Shown: positions 26,250 to 34,795 of the stretch, in pieces
Position numbering within the stretch: position 1 is the first letter of the stretch
How the letters are laid out: each line of letters starts with the position of its first letter
Origin: Darwinimomas sp045600945
Lineage (GTDB): Bacteria > Bacillota > Clostridia > Lachnospirales > Lachnospiraceae
Length of the DNA: 44,216 bases
Assembly: GCA_045600945.1 (NCBI GenBank)
Contig: JAZRYX010000037.1
Span: 1-44,216, forward strand
Direction of reading: 5' to 3'
The notes under the pieces: model-generated
What the model was told of the DNA's origin: nothing
Database searches by the model: none
The model's input: the letters and a program-made list of their open reading frames with translations, nothing else
Program-made: the position numbers and the translations under genes

Positions 26250-27439
26250 TAATCCTCAAAGAATGTGGGGTAGGAAACTGCCACACATTCTTTATTTTCA
26301 ACTTTTATTCCCGGAATGATTCCGGAAAGTATAAGAAAAGACATCGCTATCCTGTGGTCATTGTATGAATCAATAACACCGGCCCGCATATTATCGGAAG
26401 ACATACCGGTAACTTCAAGTCCGTCCGGCAGTTCGATAGCATTTACACCTAATGTTTTAAGTCCCAGAACAACCGATCGTATTCTGTCAGATTCCTTAAA
26501 CCTAAGCTCGCCTGCATCGCGTATCACGGTTTTGCCTTCTGCAAATGCTGACAAAACCGCCAGAAGAGGCAGTTCGTCAATTACTCTCGGTATCATAGCT
26601 CCGCATATTTCCGTGGCATGAAGATGTGAGTATCTTGCCGATATATCGGCAACAGGTTCGTAACCGTATCTTCGGATTTTTCTAATACGGATTTCAGCTC
26701 CCATTGATCTTAATACATCAATATAACCGGTTCTTGTGAGATTCACTCCGACATTTTTTATCGTAATTTCTGCTCCGGGTATCAGGAGAGTTCTTGCTAT
26801 ATGATAGGCGGCAGAACTGACATCTCCCGGTATTGTTATCTTTCTCCCCCTTAATGGTTTCCCAAAATAATCAAGCATAAGTTCCGTATGATTTCTGCTT
26901 GTCCCCGTGTCATTGATGACAGAAGTGCCTTCAGCATATAAATCCGCCAGCATGATCGCAGATTTAACCTGAGCGCTCGATACCGGCATATCATATACAA
27001 CTGACTTTAATTTTCTTCCGGATATATGATATACATTATCTTCACGCACTATTGAGGTGCCCATCTGAGTAAGAGGTATGATTACTCTGTCCATGGGCCT
27101 GTTCATGAGACTTTCATCACCGGTCAGGTACGAATCAAAGTTCTGACCGGCCAGTAACCCCATAAGAAGGCGCATGGTAGTCGCACTGTTGCCGCAATCA
27201 ATTATTGTATCAGGCACTGTAAGCCCGTTAAGACCACGACCGTATATTTCAAGCCTGTCGGATCTTTTTATGATCTTAACACCAAGCGTCCTGAAAGCGT
27301 TTATTGTTGATAATGTATCATCACAAAGCAGGGGATGACAGATAAGAGTTTTCCCTCTTGCTATAGAACCCAGGATAATCGACCTGTGTGTGATGGATTT
27401 ATCTCCCGGAATATTGATTTTTCTCGGCTTTGTACTCAT
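26240..27439 (-). CDS. aroA: 5-enolpyruvylshikimate-3-phosphate synthase
   Basis: This 399-residue enzyme joins phosphoenolpyruvate and shikimate-3-phosphate, the sixth step of the shikimate pathway. The PEP and substrate-binding motifs are clear: GDKSITHRSI near the N-terminus, DCGNSATTMRLLMG, and DSYNDHRIAMS near residue 360, ending with CVAVSYPTFFEDY. The protein is slightly shorter than many (about 425). It is separated from aroE and aroQ by 22 kb and transcribed alone from a strong promoter. No Shine-Dalgarno site precedes ATG 27439; the -10 ends six bases upstream. Confidence 0.96.
   Translation of the reverse strand: MSTKPRKINIPGDKSITHRSIILGSIARGKTLICHPLLCDDTLSTINAFRTLGVKIIKRSDRLEIYGRGLNGLTVPDTIIDCGNSATTMRLLMGLLAGQNFDSYLTGDESLMNRPMDRVIIPLTQMGTSIVREDNVYHISGRKLKSVVYDMPVSSAQVKSAIMLADLYAEGTSVINDTGTSRNHTELMLDYFGKPLRGRKITIPGDVSSAAYHIARTLLIPGAEITIKNVGVNLTRTGYIDVLRSMGAEIRIRKIRRYGYEPVADISARYSHLHATEICGAMIPRVIDELPLLAVLSAFAEGKTVIRDAGELRFKESDRIRSVVLGLKTLGVNAIELPDGLEVTGMSSDNMRAGVIDSYNDHRIAMSFLILSGIIPGIKVENKECVAVSYPTFFEDYYI
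26258..26300 (+). terminator. Intrinsic terminator of yigZ-typA, inside antisense aroA
   Basis: AAAGAATGTG (26258-26267) and CACATTCTTT (26284-26293) form a perfect 10-bp stem with a 16-base loop that may add a GG/CC pair; TTTATTTT follows. It lies within the codons for the last residues of AroA. Confidence 0.65.
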
Positions 27440-27445
27440 TCTTTA

Positions 27446-27474
27446 ATTGTAATTTTTATGCTTATATATGTCAA
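27446..27474 (-). promoter_or_regulatory. Strong promoter of aroA, predicted leaderless start
   Basis: On the minus strand, a consensus TTGACA (27474-27469) and TACAAT (27451-27446) are exactly 17 bases apart. Six bases follow before ATG 27439, so the predicted transcription start is the start codon itself. Confidence 0.75.
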
Positions 27475-27499
27475 ACCCTCGTCCCGGAATAGATCTTTA

Positions 27500-27508
27500 T
27501 GGTATAAT
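27500..27508 (+). promoter_or_regulatory. Extended -10 promoter of ribF, predicted leaderless start
   Basis: TGG followed by TATAAT (27503-27508) is a perfect extended -10; no good -35 is present. Six bases later comes GTG 27515, the proposed start codon. Confidence 0.65.
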
Positions 27509-27514
27509 AGTTCT

Positions 27515-28420
27515 GTGGTTACAATAACTGAAACTATTGATTTCATACTTCCGGAAAGAACTGTCGTAGCTATAGGAAAATTTGACGGTGACCACTTAGG
27601 ACATCAGAAGATTTTTGAAGAAATGCGCAGAATCAGGGATCTCTACGGGCTGAAAATTGCAGCCTTTACTTTTGTTTGGCCGGATAAACTCCTGATAGCC
27701 TCTAATGAGGAAAAACATCATTACCTTGAAAATGAAGGAATAGATTATCTTGTTGAGTATCCTTTCACGGATGATATTCGCATGACAAGCGGTGAGGATT
27801 TTCTTAAGAATATTCTCGTTGAAAAGATGAAAATGGCATGGGTAGTTGCAGGAGATGACTGCTCATTCGGTTATAACAAATCCGGCGATGCTTCATTACT
27901 GAAACAATATGCCGACACATATGATTACAAAGTGACAATCATAGATAAAATCAAAGCTGATGACACAGACATCAGTTCAACACGTATCAGAACGCTGCTT
28001 TCCGACGGTTTAGTTGATCAGATTCTTGCTCTGAAGGGAGATTATTATTCAATAACAGGAGAGGTATTGCATAATAAAAAGCTTGGTCGTACGTTCGGAT
28101 TCCCGACCGCCAATATTATACCTCCTGCCGATAAATTACTTCCCAGACGCGGAGTATATGCTACACGTACCCATCTTGAAGACGGTCAGGTATACTTATC
28201 TATGACGAACATCGGATATAATCCTACCGTAAAGGAAACAGATTGTTCTGTTGTTAAATGTGAGACATATATATTTGATTTTGACAGAAATATATACGGG
28301 CAGATTATCAGGATCGATTTTCTGAAGTTTATCCGTGAAGAGCAGAAATTTGAAACAGTGGATGAACTCATAAATCAGCTTAAGAACGATAAAAACACGG
28401 TATTGCAATATTTCAATTAA
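27515..28420 (+). CDS. ribF: Bifunctional riboflavin kinase / FAD synthetase
   Basis: This 301-residue enzyme converts riboflavin to FMN and FMN to FAD. The N-terminal nucleotidyltransferase domain has GKFDGDHLGHQ (HxGH-type motif) and SSTRIRTLL; the C-terminal flavokinase domain has GRTFGFPTANI. I propose GTG 27515 as start because it gives the family N-terminus (ITETIDFILPERTVVAIGKFDG-like) and because the in-frame extension to 27335 runs through the divergent promoter region and aroA. No Shine-Dalgarno site precedes this GTG. The usual RbfA/TruB neighbours are absent; the gene is divergent from aroA. Confidence 0.93.
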   Translation: MVTITETIDFILPERTVVAIGKFDGDHLGHQKIFEEMRRIRDLYGLKIAAFTFVWPDKLLIASNEEKHHYLENEGIDYLVEYPFTDDIRMTSGEDFLKNILVEKMKMAWVVAGDDCSFGYNKSGDASLLKQYADTYDYKVTIIDKIKADDTDISSTRIRTLLSDGLVDQILALKGDYYSITGEVLHNKKLGRTFGFPTANIIPPADKLLPRRGVYATRTHLEDGQVYLSMTNIGYNPTVKETDCSVVKCETYIFDFDRNIYGQIIRIDFLKFIREEQKFETVDELINQLKNDKNTVLQYFN

Positions 28421-28435
28421 GAAAGGGGAAATAAA

Positions 28436-30007
28436 ATGAGTAACTCTAAGATTGCTCTCGGTATTGAATTCGGATCAACCAGAATCAAGTCAGTTCTTAT
28501 CGACATGAATCATAAGGTTCTTGCCAGCGGATCCTATACATGGGAGAACGAACTTGTCAATAATTTATGGACCTATAAACTTGAGGATGCCATCAAAGGA
28601 CTTCAGGCAAGTTATGCTGATTTAAGTTCGGATTACGAAAAGAAATTCGGGAAAGTACTTACCGATATTGACTCAATAGGTATTTCCGGAATGATGCATG
28701 GGTATATTGCTCTGGATAAAGATAACAAACAGTTATTCCCGTTCCTGACATGGAGAAATACAAATACAGGAAAAGCAGCAGACATACTTTCCGAACTGCT
28801 TGATTTCAATATGCCAATGAGATGGAGTGTATCTCATCTTTATGAGCAGGTTTTAGAGAATGCCGGACATGTGGCTGATATTTCTCATCTCTTCACACTT
28901 GCCGGATATATTCATTACCTTCTGACCGGAAAGAAGGTAGTCGGAATAGATGAAGCATCCGGCATGTTTCCGTTTGACTGCGAGAATATGAGCTATGATA
29001 AGGACAGAGTTGCAAAATTCGATGAACTGATTGCAGACAAGGGATACGCATGGACACTTCTCGATATACTTCCCAAGCCGGTAGCAGCAGGCGGAGATGC
29101 CGGAAAACTCACAGAAGCTGGTGCAAAACTGATTGATCCGAGCGGAAAGCTTAAATCCGGATGTATAATGGCGCCTCCTGAAGGCGATGCGGCAACCGGA
29201 ATGGTATGTACAAATGCCGTTGAACCGGGAACCGCAAATTTATCGGCAGGAACATCTACATTTTTAATGCTCGTACTTGATAAGAATCTAAGTAAAGTCT
29301 ACAGAGAGATAGACATTGTAAATACACCCGGTGGAAAACCTGTTGCTATGATTCACCTTGGAAACGGTGCATCGGAAATCGACGCCTGGGTAAATATGTT
29401 CCGGGAAATGAGTGAGAGAGCAGGTCAACCTATTGAAATCGGTAAGATTTACGAAACAGTATTTAATGCCGCTCTAGAAGGGAAAGCTGATGCCGACAAT
29501 ATAATTGTATATAATTACCTGGCCGGTGAAGCAGTTATGGACTGCCCGGAAGGCAGACCTCTTATGGTCAGAAAACCTGAATCTAAACTGACTTTACCCA
29601 ATTTCATGCGTTCGAATATTTATGGCGTATTTGCCGCTATTGCAAGCAAGAATAAGATTTTCGATGCAGAAGGCGTAAACAGAAAATCCCTTACCGGACA
29701 CGGCGGCTTGTTCAAAACCACGAATGCATCACAAAAATTCCTTTCCGCAGCACTTAATGTACCGGTAACAGTCAATATTAATGCCGGAGAGGGCGGTCCT
29801 TACGGAATGGCTCTTCTTGCTGCATATCAGATCAATAGAGACGCCGATGAAAGTATTGATGAATATCTGAAAAACAAGGTATTCAGCACAGTTGAATCAA
29901 CTACGGTTATGGCCGATCCCGATGATATTGCAGGATATGCAAAGTATCTTAAAGCTTATGAAAGTGCTCTTAAACTTGAACAGGAAAGTGCCGGTTGCTT
30001 AAGATAA
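28436..30007 (+). CDS. FGGY-family carbohydrate kinase, probable pentulokinase
   Basis: This 523-residue sugar kinase has the actin-like fold of the FGGY family: phosphate-1 LGIEFGSTRIKS at residues 8-19, the substrate-domain signature GISGMMHGYIAL, a GDAATGM phosphate-2-like motif, and C-terminal GHGGLFKTT and NAGEGGPYGMA motifs. The substrate cannot be read from sequence. The next genes are the two transketolase subunits, and a monosaccharide transporter lies convergently, so xylulokinase or ribulokinase activity feeding the pentose phosphate pathway is likely. AAAGGGG precedes ATG 28436, 15 bases after ribF. Confidence 0.85.
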   Translation: MSNSKIALGIEFGSTRIKSVLIDMNHKVLASGSYTWENELVNNLWTYKLEDAIKGLQASYADLSSDYEKKFGKVLTDIDSIGISGMMHGYIALDKDNKQLFPFLTWRNTNTGKAADILSELLDFNMPMRWSVSHLYEQVLENAGHVADISHLFTLAGYIHYLLTGKKVVGIDEASGMFPFDCENMSYDKDRVAKFDELIADKGYAWTLLDILPKPVAAGGDAGKLTEAGAKLIDPSGKLKSGCIMAPPEGDAATGMVCTNAVEPGTANLSAGTSTFLMLVLDKNLSKVYREIDIVNTPGGKPVAMIHLGNGASEIDAWVNMFREMSERAGQPIEIGKIYETVFNAALEGKADADNIIVYNYLAGEAVMDCPEGRPLMVRKPESKLTLPNFMRSNIYGVFAAIASKNKIFDAEGVNRKSLTGHGGLFKTTNASQKFLSAALNVPVTVNINAGEGGPYGMALLAAYQINRDADESIDEYLKNKVFSTVESTTVMADPDDIAGYAKYLKAYESALKLEQESAGCLR

Positions 30008-30015
30008 ACTCGTTC

Positions 30016-30043
30016 TTGCTTATATGAATAATAGGCGTATAAT
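30016..30043 (+). promoter_or_regulatory. Promoter of the transketolase pair
   Basis: TTGCTT (30016-30021) and TATAAT (30038-30043) are 16 bases apart in the gap after the kinase gene. No catabolite-response (cre-like) element is evident nearby. Confidence 0.55.
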
Positions 30044-30102
30044 ATTAAATGGTTTAGTTAGTAATACATAAACATTATAAATACAGATATATGGAGGAAA
30101 AG

Positions 30103-30933
30103 ATGGACAAGAAAAAGTTGGCACTTGCAGCTGCTAAAGCCAGACTCGATGCAGTAACAATGGTTTACAAAGCAGCATCAGGACATCCGGGCGGCTCATT
30201 AAGCTGTATCGATGTTCTCACTTATCTCTACAATGAAGAGATGAACGTAACTCCCGAAACCTACCAGAATCCGGATCGAGACAGATTCGTTATGAGTAAG
30301 GGACATTGCTCACCGGCTATGTACGCAGTACTTGCCGAAAGAGGATTCTTCCCTGTATCTGATCTTGATCAGTTCCGTCGTATTGACGCTCATATGTCAG
30401 GACATGTTGAGATGTCTATTAAAGGTGTTGATATGAGTACAGGTTCACTCGGACAGGGTGTCGCTGTTGCCGGCGGTATGGCTCTTGCAGGAAAGATCAA
30501 TAAAAAGGATTACCGTGTATACGCTATCCTCGGTGACGGAGAGCTTGCAGAAGGTGAAGTATGGGAAGCTATGATGTCTGCTGCAAAGTATAACCTTGAT
30601 AACTTCTGTATCTGCGTAGATGTAAACGGTCTCCAGATTGACGGACCTACAGCTGAAGTTATGCCGACAGAACCACTTGATAAGAAGTTCGAAGCATTTG
30701 GTTGGCATGTAATAAAGATTGACGGACACGACTTTGATTCAATTAAAGCTGCATACGATGAAGCAAAAGCAACTAAAGGACAGCCTACTGTTCTTCTTGC
30801 AAAGACAACTAAAGGAAAAGGCGTAAGCTTCATGGAGAATCAGGTTGGTTGGCACGGAAAAGCTCCTAATGACGAGCAGTATGCTCAGGCAAAGGAAGAG
30901 CTTGAAGCAACAATTAAGAGTCTGGAGGGTTAA
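30103..30933 (+). CDS. Transketolase, N-terminal (TPP-binding) subunit
   Basis: This 276-residue protein is the N-terminal half of a split transketolase, which transfers two-carbon ketol units between pentose and other sugar phosphates. The thiamine diphosphate motif runs from GDGELAEGEVWEA to DVNGLQIDG, and the GHPGGSLS segment near residue 26 contributes catalytic His. I chose ATG 30103, preceded by GGAGG; an in-frame ATG at 30091 contains that site and is unlikely. The partner subunit starts 3 bases after the stop. Two-subunit transketolases are common in Clostridia. Confidence 0.95.
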   Translation: MDKKKLALAAAKARLDAVTMVYKAASGHPGGSLSCIDVLTYLYNEEMNVTPETYQNPDRDRFVMSKGHCSPAMYAVLAERGFFPVSDLDQFRRIDAHMSGHVEMSIKGVDMSTGSLGQGVAVAGGMALAGKINKKDYRVYAILGDGELAEGEVWEAMMSAAKYNLDNFCICVDVNGLQIDGPTAEVMPTEPLDKKFEAFGWHVIKIDGHDFDSIKAAYDEAKATKGQPTVLLAKTTKGKGVSFMENQVGWHGKAPNDEQYAQAKEELEATIKSLEG

Positions 30934-30936
30934 ACG

Positions 30937-31884
30937 ATGGGAGATAAGATTGCTACACGTGAAGCATACGGAAAGTCACTTGCAAAATTTGCAGAGAAAT
31001 ATCCGGAACTTGTTGTACTTGATGCAGACCTTGCAGGCGCAACAATGTCTAAATATTTTAAGGCTGCATGCCCTGAGAGATTTTTCGACATGGGTATCGC
31101 AGAAGCTAATATGATCGGTTGTGCAACAGGTCTTGCTACATGCGGACTTAAACCGTTTGCAAACTCATTTGCTATTTTCTCAGCAGGAAGAGCATGGGAG
31201 CAGGTAAGAAACTCAGTTGCATATCCTCAGATTAATGTTAAAGTAATCGGTTCACACGGCGGCCTTTCAGTAGGTGAAGATGGAGCAACACATCAGTGTA
31301 TTGAGGATTTTGCTATCATGAGAGCCATCCCGGGTATGACAGTTCTTTGTCCATGTGATGCCAATGAAATGGAACAGGCCGTAGAAGCACTCATCAACTT
31401 CGACAAACCGGCTTATATGCGTTTAGGACGTCTTGCTGTCGAAACAGTTACTGATCAGATTCCGGGATATAAATTTGAAATTGGTAAGGGTGTTGTACTT
31501 AAAGACGGAACAGATGTTACAATCATCGCTGTCGGTATGAATGTTCAGATGTCTCTTGAAGCAGCTGAACTGCTCGCTGCAGAAGGCATTTCAGCAAGAG
31601 TTGTTGATATGCATACAATCAAGCCTCTTGACGAGGAACTCGTTCTTAAATGTGCTAAAGAGACCGGAGCTATCGTTACCACAGAAGAGGCAACGATTAA
31701 AGGTGGTCTTGGATCAGCAGTTGCAGAGCTTATTGCAGAGTCAGATAACAGAGTACCTGTTATCAGACATGGTGTTAATGACTGCTTCGGCAGATCAGGT
31801 AAAGCTCCTCTGGTGCTTGAAGCATACGGAATCACTGCAGCAGAAATTGCAAAGAAAGCAAAAGAAGCTATCGCAAAGAAATGA
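30937..31884 (+). CDS. Transketolase, C-terminal subunit
   Basis: This 315-residue protein completes the transketolase with the pyrimidine-binding and C-terminal domains. The MGIAEANMIGCATGLA segment carries the Glu that activates the TPP aminopyrimidine, and SHGGLSVGEDGATHQ is the typical substrate-channel motif. It ends in a Lys- and Ala-rich tail (AKKAKEAIAKK). GGAGGGT within the end of the preceding gene serves as its ribosome site, so the two subunits are coupled. It is convergent with the sugar permease gene. Confidence 0.95.
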   Translation: MGDKIATREAYGKSLAKFAEKYPELVVLDADLAGATMSKYFKAACPERFFDMGIAEANMIGCATGLATCGLKPFANSFAIFSAGRAWEQVRNSVAYPQINVKVIGSHGGLSVGEDGATHQCIEDFAIMRAIPGMTVLCPCDANEMEQAVEALINFDKPAYMRLGRLAVETVTDQIPGYKFEIGKGVVLKDGTDVTIIAVGMNVQMSLEAAELLAAEGISARVVDMHTIKPLDEELVLKCAKETGAIVTTEEATIKGGLGSAVAELIAESDNRVPVIRHGVNDCFGRSGKAPLVLEAYGITAAEIAKKAKEAIAKK

Positions 31885-31900
31885 TACAAATAGACAAATC

Positions 31901-31935
31901 AAAAGAGCCCACAAATCTGTGAGCTCTTTAATTTT
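31901..31935. terminator. Bidirectional terminator between transketolase and mmsB-like genes
   Basis: AAAGAGC (31902-31908) pairs with GCTCTTT (31923-31929), extended by CACA/TGTG inside. T-rich tracts lie on both sides (TTTAATTTT on plus; TTTTGATTTG on minus), so it can stop both converging transcripts. Confidence 0.75.
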
Positions 31936-31940
31936 ATAAC

Positions 31941-31973
31941 AGGCAAGGGAATATTTTATCCCTTGCCTTTATT
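31941..31973. terminator. Second strong hairpin in the convergent gap
   Basis: AGGCAAGGGA (31941-31950) and TCCCTTGCCT (31959-31968) form a perfect 10-bp stem with an 8-base loop, followed by TTTATT on the plus strand. It is probably a back-up terminator or protects the 3' end of the minus-strand transport mRNA. Confidence 0.7.
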
Positions 31974-31981
31974 AGGTATAT

Positions 31982-33148
31982 TTAGTTCTTTGCGTTCTTT
32001 GTAAGTTCATCGATTGCTACTGCAAATAGAAGGATAAGTCCTTTTGCAACGTACTTCTCAAATGAACCCAGCGAAAGAATAGACATACCGTTTTCGAGAG
32101 ATGCCATAACCAGAGCACCGATTACACATCCTACAACGCTTCCTTTACCACCTGCAGGAGATGTACCTCCGATAATTGCTGCGGCGATAATGTCTGTTTC
32201 ATTTCCCTGTCCTGCAGCAATAGCAGCTGAATTAAGTCTGGCAGTATATACGATACCTGAGATAGCACAGACAGTACCTTCAAGTATGAATAGAAGCCAT
32301 GTTACTTTCTGTACATTTACACCCGAAAGGGCCGCTGCCTCACGATTACCGCCTATTGCATATATGTGACGTCCGAATGCAGTGTTCTTGGAAATAAAGC
32401 TTATCGTTAAGATAACTACTGCAAGAATGATAAGCGGTATAGCAACACCACGATCCTGCGCAAATACCCAGAAGAAGATTGCTATGATAACCGAAAGGAG
32501 AACAAGCTTTCCGATAAACAATCCCTTTGATTCAACAGCAAAATTATATTTCTGTTTATTCTTTCTGGCTCTGATCTGGGAAATGATATAGGCAATGATT
32601 GCAATAAGTCCGAACAGAAGTGCTGTTCCGTTGATAGCGGCATCTGCTCCTAATATATTCGGTAAATATCCCTGACCTATAGCTTTGAATATTTCATTAT
32701 TCGGCTGGATAGTCTGAGAATTTGTAACACCGATAATAAGACCACGGAATACCCACTCGGATGAAAGAGTAACGATGAATGCCGGAAGATGCATCCTGGC
32801 TACCCAGAATCCCTGCCATACACCTACCAGAGAACCACAGAGTACCGTAACAATGAGAGCCGGAACTATATTCCAGTTCGCAAACTTAAGCAGGTATGCG
32901 ATAACAGCTCCACAGAAACCGATTACTGATCCTACAGAAAGATCGATATGTCCGCAGACCATAATCAGAACCATAGTACTTGATGCTATACCAATAAAAG
33001 CCATCTGAAGGAACAAGTTGGTAATATTGATGGGTGAAAGAAAAACTCCCTTGGTAGTAACAAAGAAAATCAACCAGATCAATAACAGAAGAATGATCAT
33101 GGTATATTGCTGAATATTCTTTTTAATAGTGATTTTTAATTCTTGCAT
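31982..33148 (-). CDS. mmsB: Multiple-monosaccharide ABC transporter permease (MmsB/XylH-like)
   Basis: This 388-residue integral membrane protein is the pore of a CUT2-family sugar importer. It has about ten hydrophobic segments and the conserved cytoplasmic GHIDLSVGSVIG and AIGGNREAAALSGVNV motifs of RbsC/XylH permeases. The insertion of a charged loop (QIRARKNKQKYNF) mid-protein and the overall length match the XylH/MmsB subgroup instead of RbsC. It lies 20 bases after the ATPase gene and ends the operon. Confidence 0.9.
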   Translation of the reverse strand: MQELKITIKKNIQQYTMIILLLLIWLIFFVTTKGVFLSPINITNLFLQMAFIGIASSTMVLIMVCGHIDLSVGSVIGFCGAVIAYLLKFANWNIVPALIVTVLCGSLVGVWQGFWVARMHLPAFIVTLSSEWVFRGLIIGVTNSQTIQPNNEIFKAIGQGYLPNILGADAAINGTALLFGLIAIIAYIISQIRARKNKQKYNFAVESKGLFIGKLVLLSVIIAIFFWVFAQDRGVAIPLIILAVVILTISFISKNTAFGRHIYAIGGNREAAALSGVNVQKVTWLLFILEGTVCAISGIVYTARLNSAAIAAGQGNETDIIAAAIIGGTSPAGGKGSVVGCVIGALVMASLENGMSILSLGSFEKYVAKGLILLFAVAIDELTKNAKN

Positions 33149-33168
33149 TTTATAAACCCCTTCTCTTA

Positions 33169-34704
33169 TTAATCTTTATACATATTCTTTAATCCGGTGC
33201 AGTATTCCATAACAAGTTCCTGAGAAGCATCCTTATAATCAAGTTCAGCCGTAATGGAGCCTTCATGCATGACATATATTCTGTCACTCATTCCCAGAAC
33301 CTCCGGAAGCTCGGAAGAAATCATGATAACACTCATTCCCTGATCAACAAGGTCATTCATGATATTGTAGATTTCAACCTTGGCACCGACGTCGATTCCT
33401 CTGGTAGGTTCATCCATAATAAGTACAGTAGGATGTGTCATAAGCCATTTGGAAAGAACGACTTTCTGCATATTACCGCCTGAGAGGTTACGGGTAAGCT
33501 GCTCGATACTCGGAGTTTTAACATTAAGTGCCTTAACATATTCTGCAACTTCTTTCAGCAACTGATTATCATCGATAACCCCGCCCTTCGAAAGTCTCTT
33601 AAGAACCGGGAGACTGACATTAAACTTGATATCCTGCATAAGAATCAGTCCGTACCGCTTACGATCCTCCGATACATAGCAGATTCCGTTCTTGATGGCA
33701 TCTTCGGAAGAATGTATATCGACTTTATTACCATCATAAAAAACCTCGCCGCGAATATTGCTGCCATATGATCCGATGAGACTCATCATTAGTTCGGTAC
33801 GTCCTGCACCCATAAGCCCGGCGATACCGACGATTTCTCCTTTACGTACATTGATATTGATATTATGAAGTACTTCTTTACCTTTGATTTGAGGATGATC
33901 CACAGACCAGTTCCTCATCTCAAACTTTATCTCACCCGGAGTATGCTCGCGACGGGGGAACATCTGGGAAAGAGTACGTCCAACCATGTAGGAGATAAGC
34001 TCCGGTTTTGTAATATCGTTCTTATCTTTTGTAACTACAGTCTGACCATCTCGAAGTACCGTAATTGTCTGCGCTATACTGAATACTTCATCAAGCTTAT
34101 GTGAAATATAGATACATGTTACACCGTTACTTTGGAACTCTTTGATAAGAGAGAGCAGTCTTTCCGATTCATCATCTGTAAGAGCGGCTGTAGGTTCGTC
34201 AAGAATAAGTATCTTTGCCTGCTTGCTGACAGCCTTCGCAATCTCCAGAAGCTGCATCTGACCCACGCCCAGATTAATAACCGTAGTTTCAGGATTAATG
34301 CTGAGATGAACCTGATTCAACACTTCCGATGTTCGTTTATATGTTTCAGGCCAATTAATTATGCCCTGTTTGTTCTTGATTTCATTTCCGAGGAAAATGC
34401 TTTCTGCAACATTCATATTTGTACACAAAGCAAGCTCCTGATTGATGATGGCGATTCCTTTTGCTTCTGAATCACGGAGAGATCTGAACTGCTGAACTTC
34501 GCCATCGACAATAATATCACCTGAATATTCTCCGTATTTATAAATACCGCTGAGTACTTTCATGAGAGTGGACTTACCGGCACCATTCTCACCGACCAGA
34601 GCATGAACCTCGCCACGCTTTACGTTGAAAGAAACATTGTCGAGTGCCTTTACTCCCGGGAAAGTTTTAGTTATGTTCTGCATTTGCAGGATATAATCTT
34701 CCAT
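33169..34704 (-). CDS. mmsA: Multiple-monosaccharide ABC transporter ATP-binding protein (MmsA/XylG-like)
   Basis: This 511-residue protein carries two fused ABC ATPase domains that power CUT2 sugar uptake. Domain 1 has Walker A GENGAGKST (residues 38-46) and Walker B LILDEPTAAL but a variant signature (LGVGQMQ). Domain 2 has a degenerate Walker A (GLMGAGRTE) with an intact signature LSGGNMQKV and LIMDEPTRGID, the usual asymmetric pattern of this family. It follows the binding-protein gene after a gap containing a hairpin, and precedes the permease. Confidence 0.93.
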   Translation of the reverse strand: MEDYILQMQNITKTFPGVKALDNVSFNVKRGEVHALVGENGAGKSTLMKVLSGIYKYGEYSGDIIVDGEVQQFRSLRDSEAKGIAIINQELALCTNMNVAESIFLGNEIKNKQGIINWPETYKRTSEVLNQVHLSINPETTVINLGVGQMQLLEIAKAVSKQAKILILDEPTAALTDDESERLLSLIKEFQSNGVTCIYISHKLDEVFSIAQTITVLRDGQTVVTKDKNDITKPELISYMVGRTLSQMFPRREHTPGEIKFEMRNWSVDHPQIKGKEVLHNININVRKGEIVGIAGLMGAGRTELMMSLIGSYGSNIRGEVFYDGNKVDIHSSEDAIKNGICYVSEDRKRYGLILMQDIKFNVSLPVLKRLSKGGVIDDNQLLKEVAEYVKALNVKTPSIEQLTRNLSGGNMQKVVLSKWLMTHPTVLIMDEPTRGIDVGAKVEIYNIMNDLVDQGMSVIMISSELPEVLGMSDRIYVMHEGSITAELDYKDASQELVMEYCTGLKNMYKD

Positions 34705-34752
34705 AAAAAACCTATCCTTATATTATTTGTAGTTTATAGAAAAGCAAAGTAA

Positions 34753-34780
34753 TACCCAGCCGGACTGTACCGGCCGGGTA
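34753..34780 (-). terminator. Intercistronic hairpin between binding-protein and ATPase genes
   Basis: TACCC (34753-34757) pairs with GGGTA (34776-34780) and GCCGG (34759-34763) with CCGGC (34770-34774), separated by one mismatch. There is no long T-tract on the minus strand. Such stems often let the binding-protein part of the mRNA accumulate more than the downstream ATPase and permease part. Confidence 0.6.
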
Positions 34781-34795
34781 AAAACTTATTTGGAA

